A stretch of DNA of 64,000 nt, taken from NCBI GenBank assembly GCA_947683625.1, contig CANTUR010000049.1, positions 2,210,501 to 2,274,500 of the forward strand. Reading direction: 5' to 3'. The DNA is from Mallotus nudiflorus. Lineage: Eukaryota > Streptophyta > Magnoliopsida > Malpighiales > Euphorbiaceae. Positions 22,936-34,525 of the stretch are shown here, in pieces. The notes under the pieces were generated by a model, which was given only the letters and a program-made list of their open reading frames with translations, did no database searches and was not told the DNA's origin. A program made the position numbers and the translations under genes. How positions within the stretch are numbered: position 1 is the stretch's first letter; the number at the start of each line of letters is the position of its first letter.

Positions 22936-23530
22936 CATTCTCAAGAATTTTAGGATGGATAGAGCTAAATGATGCAAGACTCCTATGAGTAGCACCACCA
23001 AACTCAACAAGGATGAGAATGGCAAACCGGTTGATGAAAAGGATTATAAAAGTGTGATTGGATCCCTTCTTTACTTAATCGTAAGTACACAAGATATTAT
23101 GTTTTCTACCTGCTTTTGCGCTAGATTTTAATATAGTCCTAGAGATTCTCATTTGAATACCATTAAGAGGATCTTTAAATATCTTAGTGGAACATTGCAT
23201 TTAGAACTTTGGTATCCTAGGATTCATCCTTTAATTTGATTAGTTATTCAGATGTGGACTATACTGGTAGCTTACCAGATAGAAAGAGCACTTCTGGAAC
23301 TTGTCAATTTTTAGGACAATGCTTAGTTTCTTAGTTTAGCAAGAATAAGTTTCAGTTTCCTTTTCCACCACCAAAGATAAATATATGGTGGCTAGTTATT
23401 ATTCCTCACAAGTATGATGGCAAAAATAACAACTTAGGGACTATGGCTTAGAACTTGTCACATTCCTATCAAATGTGACAATATAAGTGCTATAAATCTT
23501 AGTAAGAATCCCATTTAACTAGAACCACGT
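22936..23530 (+). pseudogene. copia pol, second part (RT end and RNase H start)
   Basis: This resumes the copia pol frame after the CRM-like insertion. It reads LKNFRMDRAK (first frame), then KDYKSVIGSLLYLIVSTQDI, HLNTIKRIFKYLSGTLHLEL, SYSDVDYTGSLPDRKSTSG and IPIKCDNISAINLSKNPI. These are the usual copia motifs at the RT/RNase H junction, where aspartates in SDVDY belong to the RNase H centre. Stops and shifts are frequent. It is cut at 23,530 by the 19-kb Tat element and resumes at 42,896. Confidence 0.85.
23526..23530 (+). other. Target site duplication, left copy (cacgt)
   Basis: cacgt before the Tat element pairs with caagt at 42,896-42,900, four of five bases. The copia frame shows that caagt is the older form: removing the insert and the left copy gives Arg-Thr-Lys-Tyr-Ile-Asn, the expected copia sequence. 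Confidence 0.8.
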
Positions 23531-25642
23531 TGTAAGCACCCAATTTTGGGATGCAATTGTGCACAATTATGACGTAAGCCCCCATAATGAAATTTATTCA
23601 AAAATTGAACTCGGTTGTCGATTTTCTAGACTATAGGGACTAAATTGCAACATTTTCTAGGATTTGATTATAAAGAAGTCAAATTTTTAGGGGTCTTTTG
23701 GTAATTAAAAATTAAAAAATATTGGGATCGGCATTTAATACCGACCGACATTGGTGTAATGCCAACCGACATTCTATAATGCCGATCAGCATTACACAAT
23801 GTCGGTCGGCATTGCAATCCTATTTTTTATTTTTTACCTTTTTTTTTTGTCTTTTTTCAGTGTTTTGATTGGTTGAAAATTCAATTTTTTCATTATTATT
23901 ATTTGATAAGTTTTTTTGACGCATTCAAAACGCGTAAGAAGATTTTAAAATAAAAAAAAATGCTATCATATGTATTCTGTTCCTCCAAAGGAGGAAGTCA
24001 GTACGCAGGCAAACTCTACCTTTGTGCAGAGAGGCTAAAAAAACATAGAGACATATAGCAAGAGAAAAAAACAAAAAAACAAAAAAAAGAGAGAAAACAT
24101 TTTGAGAACTGCGTGATAAAATCCTACTGCGCAAGAAAATCTTGATTTCTTCCATCCTATCTAAAACTCTAATTTCTTGACATCATTCTTTAAAGCTTTG
24201 AAAATAACATTCTATGTTTGGAATGCAAATGAGCCTCTGTCCAAAATCAAACAACAAGTCAACAACAACAGTGATAATCTCAATCTAAGGGGCTATCTCA
24301 AAGCATATGCACAACATTCATTTTTTTTCTTCTCTTTCTTTTTGTGATTTTTATTTTATTTTTTTATTATTTTGATTATTCAATTTCACTACTAATCTTA
24401 TTATTTTTGTGTTTTTGTTTTGATGTGCAAATGTGGATTGAGGAGAATACTGCTTGTGTTTAGACGAACAGAAGGTCCATGGAATACCATGGAAGAACCT
24501 ATGTTGTTTTCCAGTAGAACTTAGGATTTTTATCTTTATTTTACATTTTGGTATCCTGTGTAGTTATTTTAATTCATGGGTGTATAATTTTTTAATTTTA
24601 ATTTTTGTACATAATTTGTAATAGCCGCAATAATGGGAATAGTGAAAGATTTAATTTTTTGCATTTAAAATCAATAAGTAATCAGGTTCAATTGGGTAAA
24701 AATCAATTAAAATCAATGGTGGCAGTGGCTTAATTTAGGGTTTTCATGTAATTGATTTAGGGTTTCTAGAAAATCACTAAAATGTTTGTTTTTTCCTTTT
24801 TTATATTTTATTTGTTTTGAGTTGTGTTTTGGGTTTTTATATTATTTTGGGCCCTAAGCCCACGCTTAGGTCCAACTCACTTTAAATAGGCTTAAAAAAT
24901 GGTTTAGGACTTTAAATAATTAAAATAAATTTAGGTCCATTAGGTTAATTAGATTTTAGGCCCACTTAGTTAATTAAAACTTGTTTAGACTTAGCTCAAC
25001 CTGCTTAATTTGATTTCTATTAAAATAAATAGACCTAGGCCCACATTTCACTTAAAATAAAACCAAGTTAGACTTAGACCCATTAATTTAACTTTCCTTT
25101 AAAATTAAATAAACTTAAGCCCATTTTTTAGACAAAGTAAAATAAATAGATCTAGGCTCACTAATTAATAAAAAATGTAGGCCCACCTTTAGTCCATTTC
25201 TCACTTATAAATAAAATGTAAATCGAGCTAACTTTTTAATAAAATTAACATAGTATAGACTTAGGGACAATGCGATCTTGAGTGCATTTTTTATGTGTAA
25301 TTTTATTGACTAGATGCCTAGGGTTAGATGGATGTCCAAATAGGGTTTAATAAAATTGCATGTAATTAGAGAATGAAATAATCATCTATAAAATTATTCT
25401 AAATGAACACAAGACTAAGAGAAGTTAGTATTCCATTCCTAGAATCTTTTGGTTGTGGTGCTAACTTTCTTTTTGAGAATCGAGTACCACCAAATGAATT
25501 GTCCTAATTATTACCCTGGGTGGTGACTCCTCTTCTCCATGCTATGACTTTATGGCATAGTAGTGTGTTCCCTAAGGCCCTGAGCCTAAATAGTGTCACG
25601 ATTGCTAAAATCTTGGATGCGCACTAAACCCCACCGTCTACA
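23531..25642 (+). repeat. 5' LTR of the Tat element (2,112 bp)
   Basis: Begins tgtaagcacccaattttggg and ends accccaccgtctaca. It matches 40,771-42,895 along its length, for example gatgcaattgtgcacaatt, aaaattcaatttttt and ggcccacttagttaatt. It contains a cluster of short GC-richer inverted words around 23,725-23,820 (gccgatc, gaccgacatt). The minus frame at 23,925-24,155 has no family features. Confidence 0.95.
23725..23820. repeat. Cluster of direct and inverted gccgacc/ggtcggc motifs in the LTR
   Basis: Within ~95 bp the words gatcggcattt, accgaccgacatt, gccaaccgacatt, gccgatcagcatt and gtcggtcggcatt alternate in both orientations, so a stem can form between aatgccgatc and gtcggtcggcatt. 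The 3' LTR (40,966-41,040) has one unit fewer and most CpG sites turned to CA or TG. A looser copy lies at 39,178-39,246. Confidence 0.7.
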
Positions 25643-25643
25643 A

Positions 25644-25661
25644 TGGTGACTCTACTGGAGA
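25644..25661 (+). other. Primer-binding site of the Tat element
   Basis: tggtgactctactggaga begins one base after the 5' LTR and is of the tggcgactc...tgggga class typical of Tat/Ogre elements. Confidence 0.75.
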
Positions 25662-26466
25662 TAAGAGATATTAAATCTTCTTGTGTTCTTTAGAATTATT
25701 TTATCGATTATTATTTCATTCTTGCATTCATTTTGCATGTCCCTACTAAATCAATGGTGTTGGTTTATGATTCCATGATTCCACTAGCTTCATGGAGTTA
25801 TAGATTGGCTCACCATCACTTTTAACCTTAACTCGGTTCAAGAGAGATTATCGGGCTCATCTGACAAGAGTCTATAACCCAAGTCCTTAAGGGGGGTAAT
25901 CTTCTCTTGAGTTGGTAAAGGATGTTAGGGCCCTTTGACCTTAGCCTATAACTCAAAGTCCATAATGGAGAGCATCTTGCTAAGGGAACCTTAACTTTTT
26001 ACCAGACCCTAACCACATATAATGGCCTAGTTACTTCCCCTTAGATTTTTACCCGAAGTGCTTGTTTGTTAGAATTTCCTTAAGGTATTTCTATTTATAA
26101 AAGCCTAGGCATATACCTTTAAAGCTCATTCAAGCTAATAAGGATTAGGTTAGACCTTTATATTTAGAAATGTTGTTTCTGTGCTTTTTGTTTTAAAGAG
26201 AGATTTGGCATACACGTCGGCTCTTAACATCCCTTGTTAATATGAAGGCCAAGACAAAAAATCCTAGGAAAAGAGACTCGCCATTGAATACATATGTAGG
26301 AGAAATAAGGTTGGAAGGTTTACCTACATGATGGCCTGTTGATTGCTTCTTGATACTTGCTACGTGCTAAGTGCTTGCTTGCTACTTGTTGCATAGCATG
26401 TGCATCATGCATACATGCATACATATAGTCCATGCATCATACTAATACCTTGTTTTGCAGCCATCA
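25662..26466 (+). other. 5' leader of the Tat element
   Basis: Untranslated leader of about 800 bp. The block at 25,868-25,890 (gagtctataacccaagtcc) recurs in the minus-strand Tat remnant at about 5,680-5,705. Near its end a run of atgcatac-type words (26,390-26,440) precedes gag. No coding frame is supported. Confidence 0.65.
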
Positions 26467-28450
26467 TAGATTCATATGGGTCTTCTCATGTCTGGGGACG
26501 AAGAGGTGGTAGATTGACTAGAATAGATATAAGCCCAAAGTCAATAGCTCAAGAGATCCTTTAAGAACTAAAGAAGAGTCCAATCAATCCACTATACCTA
26601 GAAGCTGAACCAACTCAGACTGAAATGGAACAACAACTAGAAATGTGGACCCTAGAGGACATTAAAGGAGCTTTGATGGATGACATGAGAGCAATGATGC
26701 AAGATGAACTGAGACAGGGTTTTTCTGGACTAGTGCAACCTGCTGTTGTACCACCACCTATTGTTGAACAACCACCTACTGCTACTATTGAACAACCACC
26801 TGTTGTAGCTCTTACACCTGTTGTAGCTCCTCCACTTATTGCTAACAATGTTGGGGGGCAACCTACTGCTAGAAATGTGTCTGTTACTGATGTGAGATTG
26901 GAAGACGTTGAAAACTACATGATAGAAAAGGCAAAGAGAGAGTCACTTGAATTGGTCCATGATCATGAGTCCAAGCAAATGCAAGCACCGACTTAGAAAA
27001 TGTCCAAGATGGAAGAGATGATTACAGGACAAGGAATGGGATATTCTTTTGACTTTGATGACATACTATAAATGGAGGGAGATAAATTGCTTGAAAAATT
27101 CAAAATGCCTTAACTACAGAAATTTGATGGGAGAGGAGACCCTAGAATTCATTTAAGCCAATACACAACAACCATGAGCACTACTAAAGCACCACTGTCA
27201 GTAGTTGCTAGGTTGTTTATACTGTCATTGGAAGGAATAGTTGTAAACTAGTACCGTGGGTTAGAAAAGTTTGTTAAGGCTGACTGGAAAGAACTATGTA
27301 CTGCATTCTTAAAATAATATGATTATAACACTCGATTGGAAGTGTATATTAGGGATTTGGAGTTGACTAAGCAAAAACCCAATGAATCCTTTTCTGATTT
27401 CCTTACTAGATTCATAATAAAGCAGGACTGATGAAAAATAAACTAGCTGAAAAGGATTAAGTTAGGATGATTGTTCAGAATATATCACCTAATTTGGTCG
27501 AAAGACTACAAATGATGAACCCAAAGACCTTCATAAATCTATATGATGGCGGTCTACAAGCTGAAGAGATAGAGAATGAGAAAAAGAAGATTTCTAGAGA
27601 CTCAGCAACCCGAAATTACTCAATTGGGGGCACACAACATGAAAGTAGTAGTCGAGCTATGGAGTTGCGTGCAATTCAGCAACCCTGAAGGTTCTCCAAC
27701 TTCAACCAACCACTCTCCAAAGTCCTAGAGAGATTAATCCAAAAAGGCCTACTCTGACCCTTAACCTTTTCTAAGCCACCAAACCTAAATGTCCCTGGTT
27801 TTGACCCTAATAATTACTGTAAATTCCACTAAGCTCTTGGCCATCCCACAGACAATTGTATCCACCTAAAACATGAGATCTAAGACCTGATAGACTCTAG
27901 AAAAATCACCGACCTTGAAAAATCCAACTCTAACCCAAACACCAGAAATAACCCTTTCCTAGACTATCAAAATGTTCCACCACCAGCTACTATGATGATC
28001 AACTCAGAGGTTAGCGAAGAAGAAGTGCTAAGCTCCTTCTAGGACCTCAACCCTATACCCAATGGAGAACCTTTCAGATAGCCATAGAGAGAAGTGGAAG
28101 ATTTACTAGGCTAACCCTCAGGCAAGTTTGATTACAGAGTATTCTACTCGAAACCACCCTTTGCTGATATCCCTATTAAATCAATTAAGCCCTCAGGTTA
28201 GGGAGATGAGTTTGATGATAAGCCGGTAAAAAAAGAGCCTAAAATTCCTGAGCAGCCGCCAAGAGGAGTTGAAGATTTGTTGGGACAACCTTCGAGCAAG
28301 TTCGATTATAGAGTATTCTATTCTAAGCCCACTTCCACTGACATCCCCATTGAATCGATTGTGCCTATAGGGTGGGGTAATGAATTTGAGGATGAACCTT
28401 TTGCTCTTAAATAGTCTTAAGAAGGAGTTAAAGATTTACTGAATTAACAC
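26467..28450 (+). pseudogene. gag of the Tat element with a repeated tail
   Basis: Starts near 26,467 with DSYGSSHVWGRRGGRLTR. A Pro/Val-rich linker (VVPPPIVEQPPTATIEQPP, about 26,745-26,800) follows, then the retrotransposon gag domain with KFDGRGDPRIHLSQYTTTM and LELTKQKPNESFSDFLTRF. A frameshift lies near 27,430. The next part has NLVERLQMMNPKTFINLYDGG and LSKVLERLIQKGLL, then the knuckle YCKFH...LGHPTDNC at about 27,818-27,862 (a C-x2-H-x4-H-x4-C variant). The tail holds two ~165-bp repeats (28,095-28,420) coding EVEDLLG...GKFDYRVFYSKP, and the start of a third. The first long frame is 26,625-26,996. Several TAG/TAA stops interrupt it. Confidence 0.8.
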
Positions 28451-29925
28451 TTAGGCAAGCTCAATATGGAAGATCTGAAAGGGAAGGAAACATGCACAAT
28501 GGAAGTGTAGAAAGATGAGAAAAGAGACCAAATCATTGGAATTATTGACATATGGTATGACTCTTATGAGGAAAGCCCAGGCAGTTTCTATGTCTAGAGT
28601 GATTATCCTAAAGTGAATCATATCACTACAAGTGGGAAAAATTATAAAGTAGCAAAAAAGAAAATAGAAAGAGTAATATAAATAGAAGAAATAATAGATA
28701 CAGAGATAGAAGAAGAACATAAAGAGGATCTGATTTTGGAACAACTGAAGAAGGCTAAGTCAAATGTCAGCATTTAGGAATTACTAATGCATTTAGGTAG
28801 CCATAGAAGGGCTCTTATCAAAGCTCTATTGAACGTGAATATTGAAATAGCCACTACTCCAGAGGCTATGGTAGTAAAGGTTACAGAAAAGAAACACGGG
28901 CTAATAACATTCTTAGATGATGACTTGCCTTTAGAAGGAAGAAACCATAATAAGGCATTATTTATCCCAATTGAGGTAAGGGGAAAGAGAACTAATTTTT
29001 CTATGGTCGATGATAATTCTGCTATTAATGTATGTCCTTTGAAAATTCTGCCTAACTTAGGTTTGAAAGCTGAAGACTAAATAGATTCAAACCTCATAAT
29101 CAGAGCTTATAATGACAACATTAGGAATGTGGAGGGGACATTCCAAGCTTTGGTTAAAACACGACCTGTGGAATCAACCATTGAGTTTACTATGCTAGAC
29201 ATTCCAATCACTTATGCCTTATTGTTAGGACGGCCATGGTTCCATGCCTTAGGAAGGGTACCCTAAACTGTGCATCAAAAGATAAAATTCCCTTATGAAG
29301 GAGAAGTTGTGACCATATAAGCTGGGACCAATGCTGCTGTGGCATCCAAATTGGATAAATAGAAATAAGTTTGTGCACCCCCTAGTTTCTAGATTGCTGG
29401 GATATTTGATGGGATTGAAATGGATCTGAGAGTAGAAAAAATGATGGAGAGCATGAATTACTGCTTGGAAAAGGACTGGGGAAGAATGAATAAGGATGTC
29501 TAGAATTCCCAGGATTCAAAAATCAAGGTGGCACAACATGATTGGGTTTTACAGGGGAAGCAGAGCCAAAAGGTATAAGGGCAAGGAAGAGATTCAATGC
29601 AGAAAAGAGGAAGCTTTATGCAAAAGTTGGTCCTTTGAGTCAAAACTTCATCAAGCCAGGGGAAGGCAAATACTATATGGGAGCCAAGGAATCAGTCAGT
29701 GTTGCTGGAGCAAATGTCCCTAGGTTTGAGATCTTCAAGGAGCAGATTGTGGAGAATCTAGTGAAGGACAATAAAGAGGAAGTGATGAAGCTGGCAACTG
29801 AGAGGATGGGCAGTGCTGCTGTTGAAGAGCTACTGTGTCTGCCACCTGAAGTAGAGCCACCCCAGGATTTAGCTATTGTCATTAGTGATAGTTTTTTTAT
29901 GTCTTTTATGATGAAACTGATGTAA
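28451..29925 (+). pseudogene. Protease region of the Tat element with G-patch-like segment
   Basis: The aspartic protease would mature the polyprotein. It is seen as RGKRTNFSMVDDNSAINVCP (active-site Asp in the DDNSA segment, 29,000-29,035), and later ITYALLLGRPWFHALGRVP (29,208-29,264). About 200 bp further a frame reads GKGLGKNE, a stop, then LEFPGFKNQGGTT and LGFTGEAEPKGIRARKRF. The glycine pattern is that of a G-patch, a nucleic-acid-associated domain. The frame continues to 29,925 with LYAKVGPLSQNFIKPGEGKY. Stops are present and the frame changes once. The upstream stretch 28,451-28,780 is Glu/Lys-rich linker. Confidence 0.7.
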
Positions 29926-30138
29926 TAATGTCCAGTCTGTTTGAGGACAAAAATTCTATTTTTTCCATGGTCAATGATATGAATGTTGGTTTTGCTTACT
30001 TATGTGATGTGCATCCTGATAGTTCTATGTATTATAATTTAGAACGTTCATGCATGTTTGACATTAATTCAATTCAATTTGATTCATTTAACATGGGCAC
30101 AAATGATAATTCAAAGAACATTTCTATAGAACATTTCT
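29926..30138 (+). other. Linker before reverse transcriptase
   Basis: A 70-aa frame (29,928-30,140) reading MSSLFEDKNSIFSMVNDMNV sits between the protease block and reverse transcriptase. It has no recognised domain and is probably the acidic linker of the polyprotein. Confidence 0.45.
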
Positions 30139-31160
30139 AACTCCTGAAGAGAGGAAAAATTTTGAGAGAATATTAACAAAAAGAAAGGTAGTATTCACTT
30201 GGACTTATGAGGATATGCTAGGGTTAGATAGGGAAATTGCAGAGCATCACATTCCCACTTATCCAGAAATTAAACATGTTAAGCAGAAACTATGTAGGCT
30301 AAGACTCGAGTGGACTGAAAAGATAAGAGAGGAAATTGCTAAACAAATTCAGGCTAATTTTCTAGAAGTAGTTGATTATCCTCAATGGTTAGCAAACATA
30401 TTATCGGTACCCAAGAAAGATGTTAAAGTGTGTATATGTGTTGACTTCAGGGATTTAAATAAGGCATGCCCTAAGGATGACTTCCCTTTACCTCACATTG
30501 ATGTAATAGTGGACAGTACGGCATTAAGTGCGATGTACTCCTTCATGGATGGGTTCTCTTGTTATAATCAAATAATGATGGCAGTCATGGACAAGATCAA
30601 GACAACTTTCATTATAGAATGGGGGACATACTATTATAAAGTAATGTCTTTTGGATTTAAAAATGCAAGTGCAACTTATCAAAGGGCACTTACCGCTCTT
30701 TTCCATGACATGATGCACAAAGAGGTCGAGGTGTATATGGATGACATGATGGTCAAGTCAGAAATAAGAGAAGGACATTTCGATGCTCTGTTTAAGTTCT
30801 TAGCTCGAATTGAGAGGTATAATCTAAGGCTCAATCCAAAGAAATGCATTTTTGGAGTTACTTTAGGAAAGCATCTAGGGCACATAGTTGGCATCAGAGA
30901 AATTGAAGTAAATCTAGATAAAGTGAAAGCTATTCAGGAAATGCCAGCACCGAAGACAGAGAAAGAAGTAAGAGGTTTCCTTGGTAGGTTACAATATATT
31001 AATAGGTTCATTGTAAAGCTTACTAATATTTGTGACCTTATCTTCAAACTCCTAAGGAAAAATCAGCCTGTGAAGTGGAATGATGATTGTCAAAAGGCAT
31101 TTGAAAGAATTAAAGAGTATCTTGCCAATTCGCCTATATTGAAACCACTGAGGCAAGGTA
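30139..31160 (+). pseudogene. Reverse transcriptase of the Tat element (longest intact frame)
   Basis: Begins LTPEERKNFERILTKRK, then EIAEHHIPTYPEIKHVKQKL. Catalytic blocks follow in order: WLANILSVPKKDVKVCICVD, FRDLNKACPKDDFPLPHID, SFMDGFSCYNQI, MSFGFKNASATYQRA and the Tyr-Met-Asp-Asp box in VEVYMDDMMVKS (30,734-30,745). The thumb region reads NLRLNPKKCIFGV and GFLGRLQYINRF. A 343-codon frame spans 30,215-31,246, the best preserved coding part of the window. Only the catalytic first lysine-to-aspartate blocks were checked by eye. The end runs out of frame at about 31,160 as RNase H begins. Confidence 0.88.
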
Positions 31161-32056
31161 AGCCATTGGGAAGAAAATGCAATAGGGGCAATGCTAGTAT
31201 AAGAGGGACTAGAAAGGATAGAGCATGCAGTTTATTATCTCAGTAAAAAGTTCCTACCATATGAAGAAAAGTACGAATTGGTAGAAAAGACGTGTCTAAT
31301 CATGATCTGGGCAATGAGGAAATTGAGGCATTATTTTCAGTCCCATAAGGTCCAAGAAATCTCAAAGATTGATCCTCTAAGGTATTTATTTTAGGCACCT
31401 ACTTTGACTGAAAGGATGTCTCGATAGCTAGTACTCCTAATTAAGTTTGATATAGAGTAATCATCATGAAGGTCATCAAGGGAAGGGCAGTAGTAGAATT
31501 CCTCACTCAGAATGTAGTAGAGGGTGATGAACTGTGGAATTTAGAGTTTCCAAATAAGAATATGCCAATGGTAGAGCCTCATGAGTGGAAACTCTACTTT
31601 GATGGAGTTATAAACAATAGAGGAGCTGGGTTAGAAGTAATTTTGGTTATGCCAGAAGGAGAGACCATACTGATGGCCAAGAAATTAGAATTTAAGGTGA
31701 CTAATAATATGGTTGAGTATGAAGCATGTACTTATGGAGTTAAAGAAGCTCTAGCAACTGGGGTAAAGGAACTGTTAGTTTATAGTGATTCTATGCTAGT
31801 AATTAGCTAGGCAAATGAAGAATGGGAAGTGAAAGATGAAAAGCTGAAGCCCTACATCTACTATTTAAAAGCTTTAGTGAAAAACTTCAATAAATGTCTC
31901 TTCATTCGTTTGTCAAGAGAAGACAATCAAATGGCAGATGCATTGGCAACACTCTCTTTGATATGGGATAGTGTAACAAGATCAACTATTAAGCCTTTGG
32001 TAATCATGAGATCAAGAGCTCTGTGTTATGGGGGTAAACAGATTATCAGTGTTTGA
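31161..32056 (+). pseudogene. Dual RNase H region of the Tat element
   Basis: The first RNase H is frameshifted. Fragments read EEKYELVEKTCLIMIWAMRK and LRHYFQSHKVQEISKIDPLR (31,263-31,385). A second RNase H domain follows at 31,560-31,960. It has WKLYFDGVINNRGAGLEVIL (first Asp), NNMVEYEACTYGVKEAL (Glu), LLVYSDSMLVI (Asp) and NQMADALATL (Asp). A second, archaeal-like RNase H is a hallmark of the Tat lineage. A TAG stop at 31,808 (QANEEW expected) splits the second domain. Confidence 0.8.
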
Positions 32057-33310
32057 ATAGGGCCTAAAGAGAAACTATGGTTTTATGATGTTTAGCAATT
32101 TATAAAAGAAGGAAAGTATCTAGATGAAGCAACTTCAAAAGAAAAATATGCCCTTTGTGTTCTTGCATGTAACTATGTGAGTCATGATGGGGTATTATAC
32201 AAAAGAATATTGAATGGGATGTAGCTCAGGTGCCTCAAAAAGGATGAAGCTGAAGAGGTGATGTAAGAAATTCATGCAGGGGCATGTAGTTCTCATATAA
32301 ACGGGATGATTCTAGCTAAGAAGATACTTAGACAAGGGTATTACTGGATGAGCATGGAAAAGGATTATATCATAATGGTGAGACAGTGTCATCAGTGTCA
32401 GTCCTATGGAAATCTTAACCATCTTCCTCCTACAATATTGAATAGTTTATCATCACCTTGGCCCTTTGCAGCCTGGGGAATTAACATCATAGGAAAAATA
32501 AGGCCGACAACATCAAATGGGCATAAGTACATAGTTGTGGTAATAGACTACTTTTCCAGATGGGTAGAGGCTGAGTCCTTCAATGCTATGAAAGAAAAAT
32601 AGATGGCGCGATTTATTGAGAAGAGCCTTATTTACAAATATGAGGTTCCACACCATATTGTGATAGATAATGGTGTCCATTTTTAAGCAGAAACATCATA
32701 ATTATTGCAAAAGTATAGGATTGAGCATCATAAGTCTTCACCATATCACCCTCAAGCTAATGGAGCAGTAGAAGCAGCTAACAAAAATGTTAAGAAAATT
32801 CTCTCTAAAATGGTCAAGACCTATAAAGATTGGTCTGAGTTTCTTCCTTTCACTTTATGGGGATACAGAACTACAACTAGAACAGCCACAAGGCAAACTC
32901 CGTTCTCCTTAGTATATGGTTATGAAGCTATCTTGCCTATGGAAATAGAGATTAAATCATTGAAAGTAGTCATGGAAGCTAAAACTCTTGAGAGTGAATG
33001 GGCACAGAAGAGGTATAATCATCTTATATCTCTGGATGAGAAGAGGATGAATGCTTTGTTTCATACTCAAATATACCAAAGGAAGATAGTAAGATCAAGG
33101 TGAAGCGTATAAAGATAAAAGCCGAGAACATGGTGTTAAAATAGTCAAAAGCAGTGGTATTTGATCCAAGAGGGAAGTTTAAACCAAAATGGGAAGGGCC
33201 ATATTTAGTCAAATCGATTTTGCCTAAAGTAGCTGCAAAGATATCAGATCTAAAAGGAAATGAATTCATGGAGCCTGTTAACCTGGATCACCTCAAGAAA
33301 TACTACCTAT
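32057..33310 (+). pseudogene. Integrase of the Tat element
   Basis: The HHCC zinc finger is complete: EIHAGACSSHINGMI and later VRQCHQCQSYG. In the catalytic core the first Asp is replaced by Asn in WGINIIGKI (codon 32,483-32,485, GAC-to-AAC type change). The second Asp (IVIDNGVHF) and Glu (NGAVEAANKN) remain. The C-terminal part has WSEFLPFTLWGYRTTTRTAT and TPFSLVYGYEAILPMEIEI, then shifted frames with WEGPYLVKSILPK-like text to LKKYYL at 33,310. Stops at 32,600, 32,685 and 32,698 interrupt it. Confidence 0.85.
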
Positions 33311-33770
33311 AAAAATAAAATAAAAGTAGTATAAAGAAAATAAAGTCCACTGATTAGAAAACCTAAAAAGGCTAGTCAGGCGAAAGTTAGGACATTCTCA
33401 CTGCTCATAAAACCTATAAAGAGCTAGTAGGCAAAAATTAGGGAATAAAAATAAAAGAGATGGTCCCGCTGGCTAGAAAACCCACAAAAGGCTAGTCAGG
33501 CAAAAATTAGGGCAAATAAATTAGTGAGAGAAAAATGTTCAACTAGAAAATTCGAAAGAACTAGCTGATAACATAAGTTATATCATGTGATGTAATAAAT
33601 GTACTCATTTTAGCCCTAATTGATGAATGATATTAAAATTTAATTTTTGTTCTAGCATTGCATGTTCTATCCTATTCAAAATGCATAAGTACTATAAAGG
33701 AAAACAAAACATGAAAGCTTAAAATCAGCAATATGAGACTAATTCCTAATGATGTCTTTGCTTCTTCTTT
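33311..33770 (+). repeat. 3' region repeats (gaaaacc...gctagtcaggcaaaaa type)
   Basis: Units of about 65 bp at 33,350-33,560 share ctagaaaaccc, aaaaggctagtcaggc and aaaaattaggg. This is the repeat type often found just after pol in Tat elements. A related set lies at 34,312-34,465. The rest is AT-rich sequence with no gene. Confidence 0.6.
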
Positions 33771-34286
33771 TGTGACTCTTCATATAAAGCTTAAGTCCTC
33801 TTGTATCTAGAAAATCCTAGTGGTTCGGTAGCTTGTACCACAACCCAAGTCTTGTAATTATCATCAATAGCTCTATAAGCATCTGAGTGTATGTTCCGCT
33901 CAAGAATCCTATAAGGCCATAAACTCTTGACCCTGTCTAGGAAATCCTGTCTGAGTGGAAAGCCTTCAAAGTTAGTCAGAACAGTGACTATGAATTATGG
34001 ATGGCCATATTGACAACAAAGTCAGCAAGGAGGAAAAAAAAGTCAAGAAGTGCAGCCCTAGGATAGGAACACAATGATCATACAAGTTGAGGGTCACAAA
34101 CTTCAGCTTCCACCAAGGGCAAGTCCATGTAATCTCAATATCTATAACACCTTGTAACCAATTCACCCATTGGTCCATAGAGTGTCTGTCCTTCACCTTC
34201 AATGGACAAGATTACAGTTGATGAAGCTGATAAGATAAAGGATTAATAGGAACAACAAGCAAGCTCAGATTCTCTTGTAACCAGAT
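33745..34286 (-). pseudogene. DUF7745-like antisense gene, exon 2
   Basis: Minus strand. It begins directly after a strong acceptor (ttctgtatttttcag) with IWLQENLSLL, then WVNWLQGVIDIEITWTCPWW, HCVPILG and, near the end, NFEGFPLRQDFLDRVKSLWP, RILERNIHSDAYRAIDDNYK and TWVV. This is the typical C-terminal half of the plant DUF7745 / plant-mobile-domain-related proteins found in retrotransposons, with the CPWW and PILGL-type motifs. A one-base shift occurs near 34,030. The end near 33,745 is the first stop after the conserved part. Confidence 0.65.
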
Positions 34287-34488
34287 CTGAAAAATACAGA
34301 AAAATAAAATGAAAGCCCGCTAAGTTGAAAACCCAAAAGGATGACTTCGGCAAAAGTTAGACCAAGCCTGCTATGTTGAAAACCCAAAAGGGTGACTTAG
34401 GCAAAAGTAAGTCTAAGCCTGCTAAGTTGAAAATTCGAAAGGACAGCTTAGGCAAAAGTTAAGGCAAAAAAAAGATTTGGTTACACAC
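34287..34488 (-). other. Putative intron of the DUF7745-like antisense gene (202 bp)
   Basis: The minus strand reads ...cttctccttcag, then gtgtgtaacc (donor at 34,488), and ends ttctgtatttttcag at 34,287. Joining gives ...GSLLLLQ-IWLQENL in phase 0, the conserved order in this family. The intron body consists largely of three ~48-bp repeats (34,312-34,465) with gctaagttgaaaaccc and ggcaaaagtta. Confidence 0.65.
34312..34465 (+). repeat. Three tandem ~48-bp repeats (ttgaaaaccc...ggcaaaagtt)
   Basis: Each unit reads like cctgctaagttgaaaaccc, aaaagg, gacttaggcaaaagtta. The type is common in the 3' regions of Tat elements. Here the array lies exactly within the intron of the antisense gene. Confidence 0.8.
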
Positions 34489-34525
34489 CTGAAGGAGAAG
34501 TAAACTGCCCGAAAGATGATGATGG

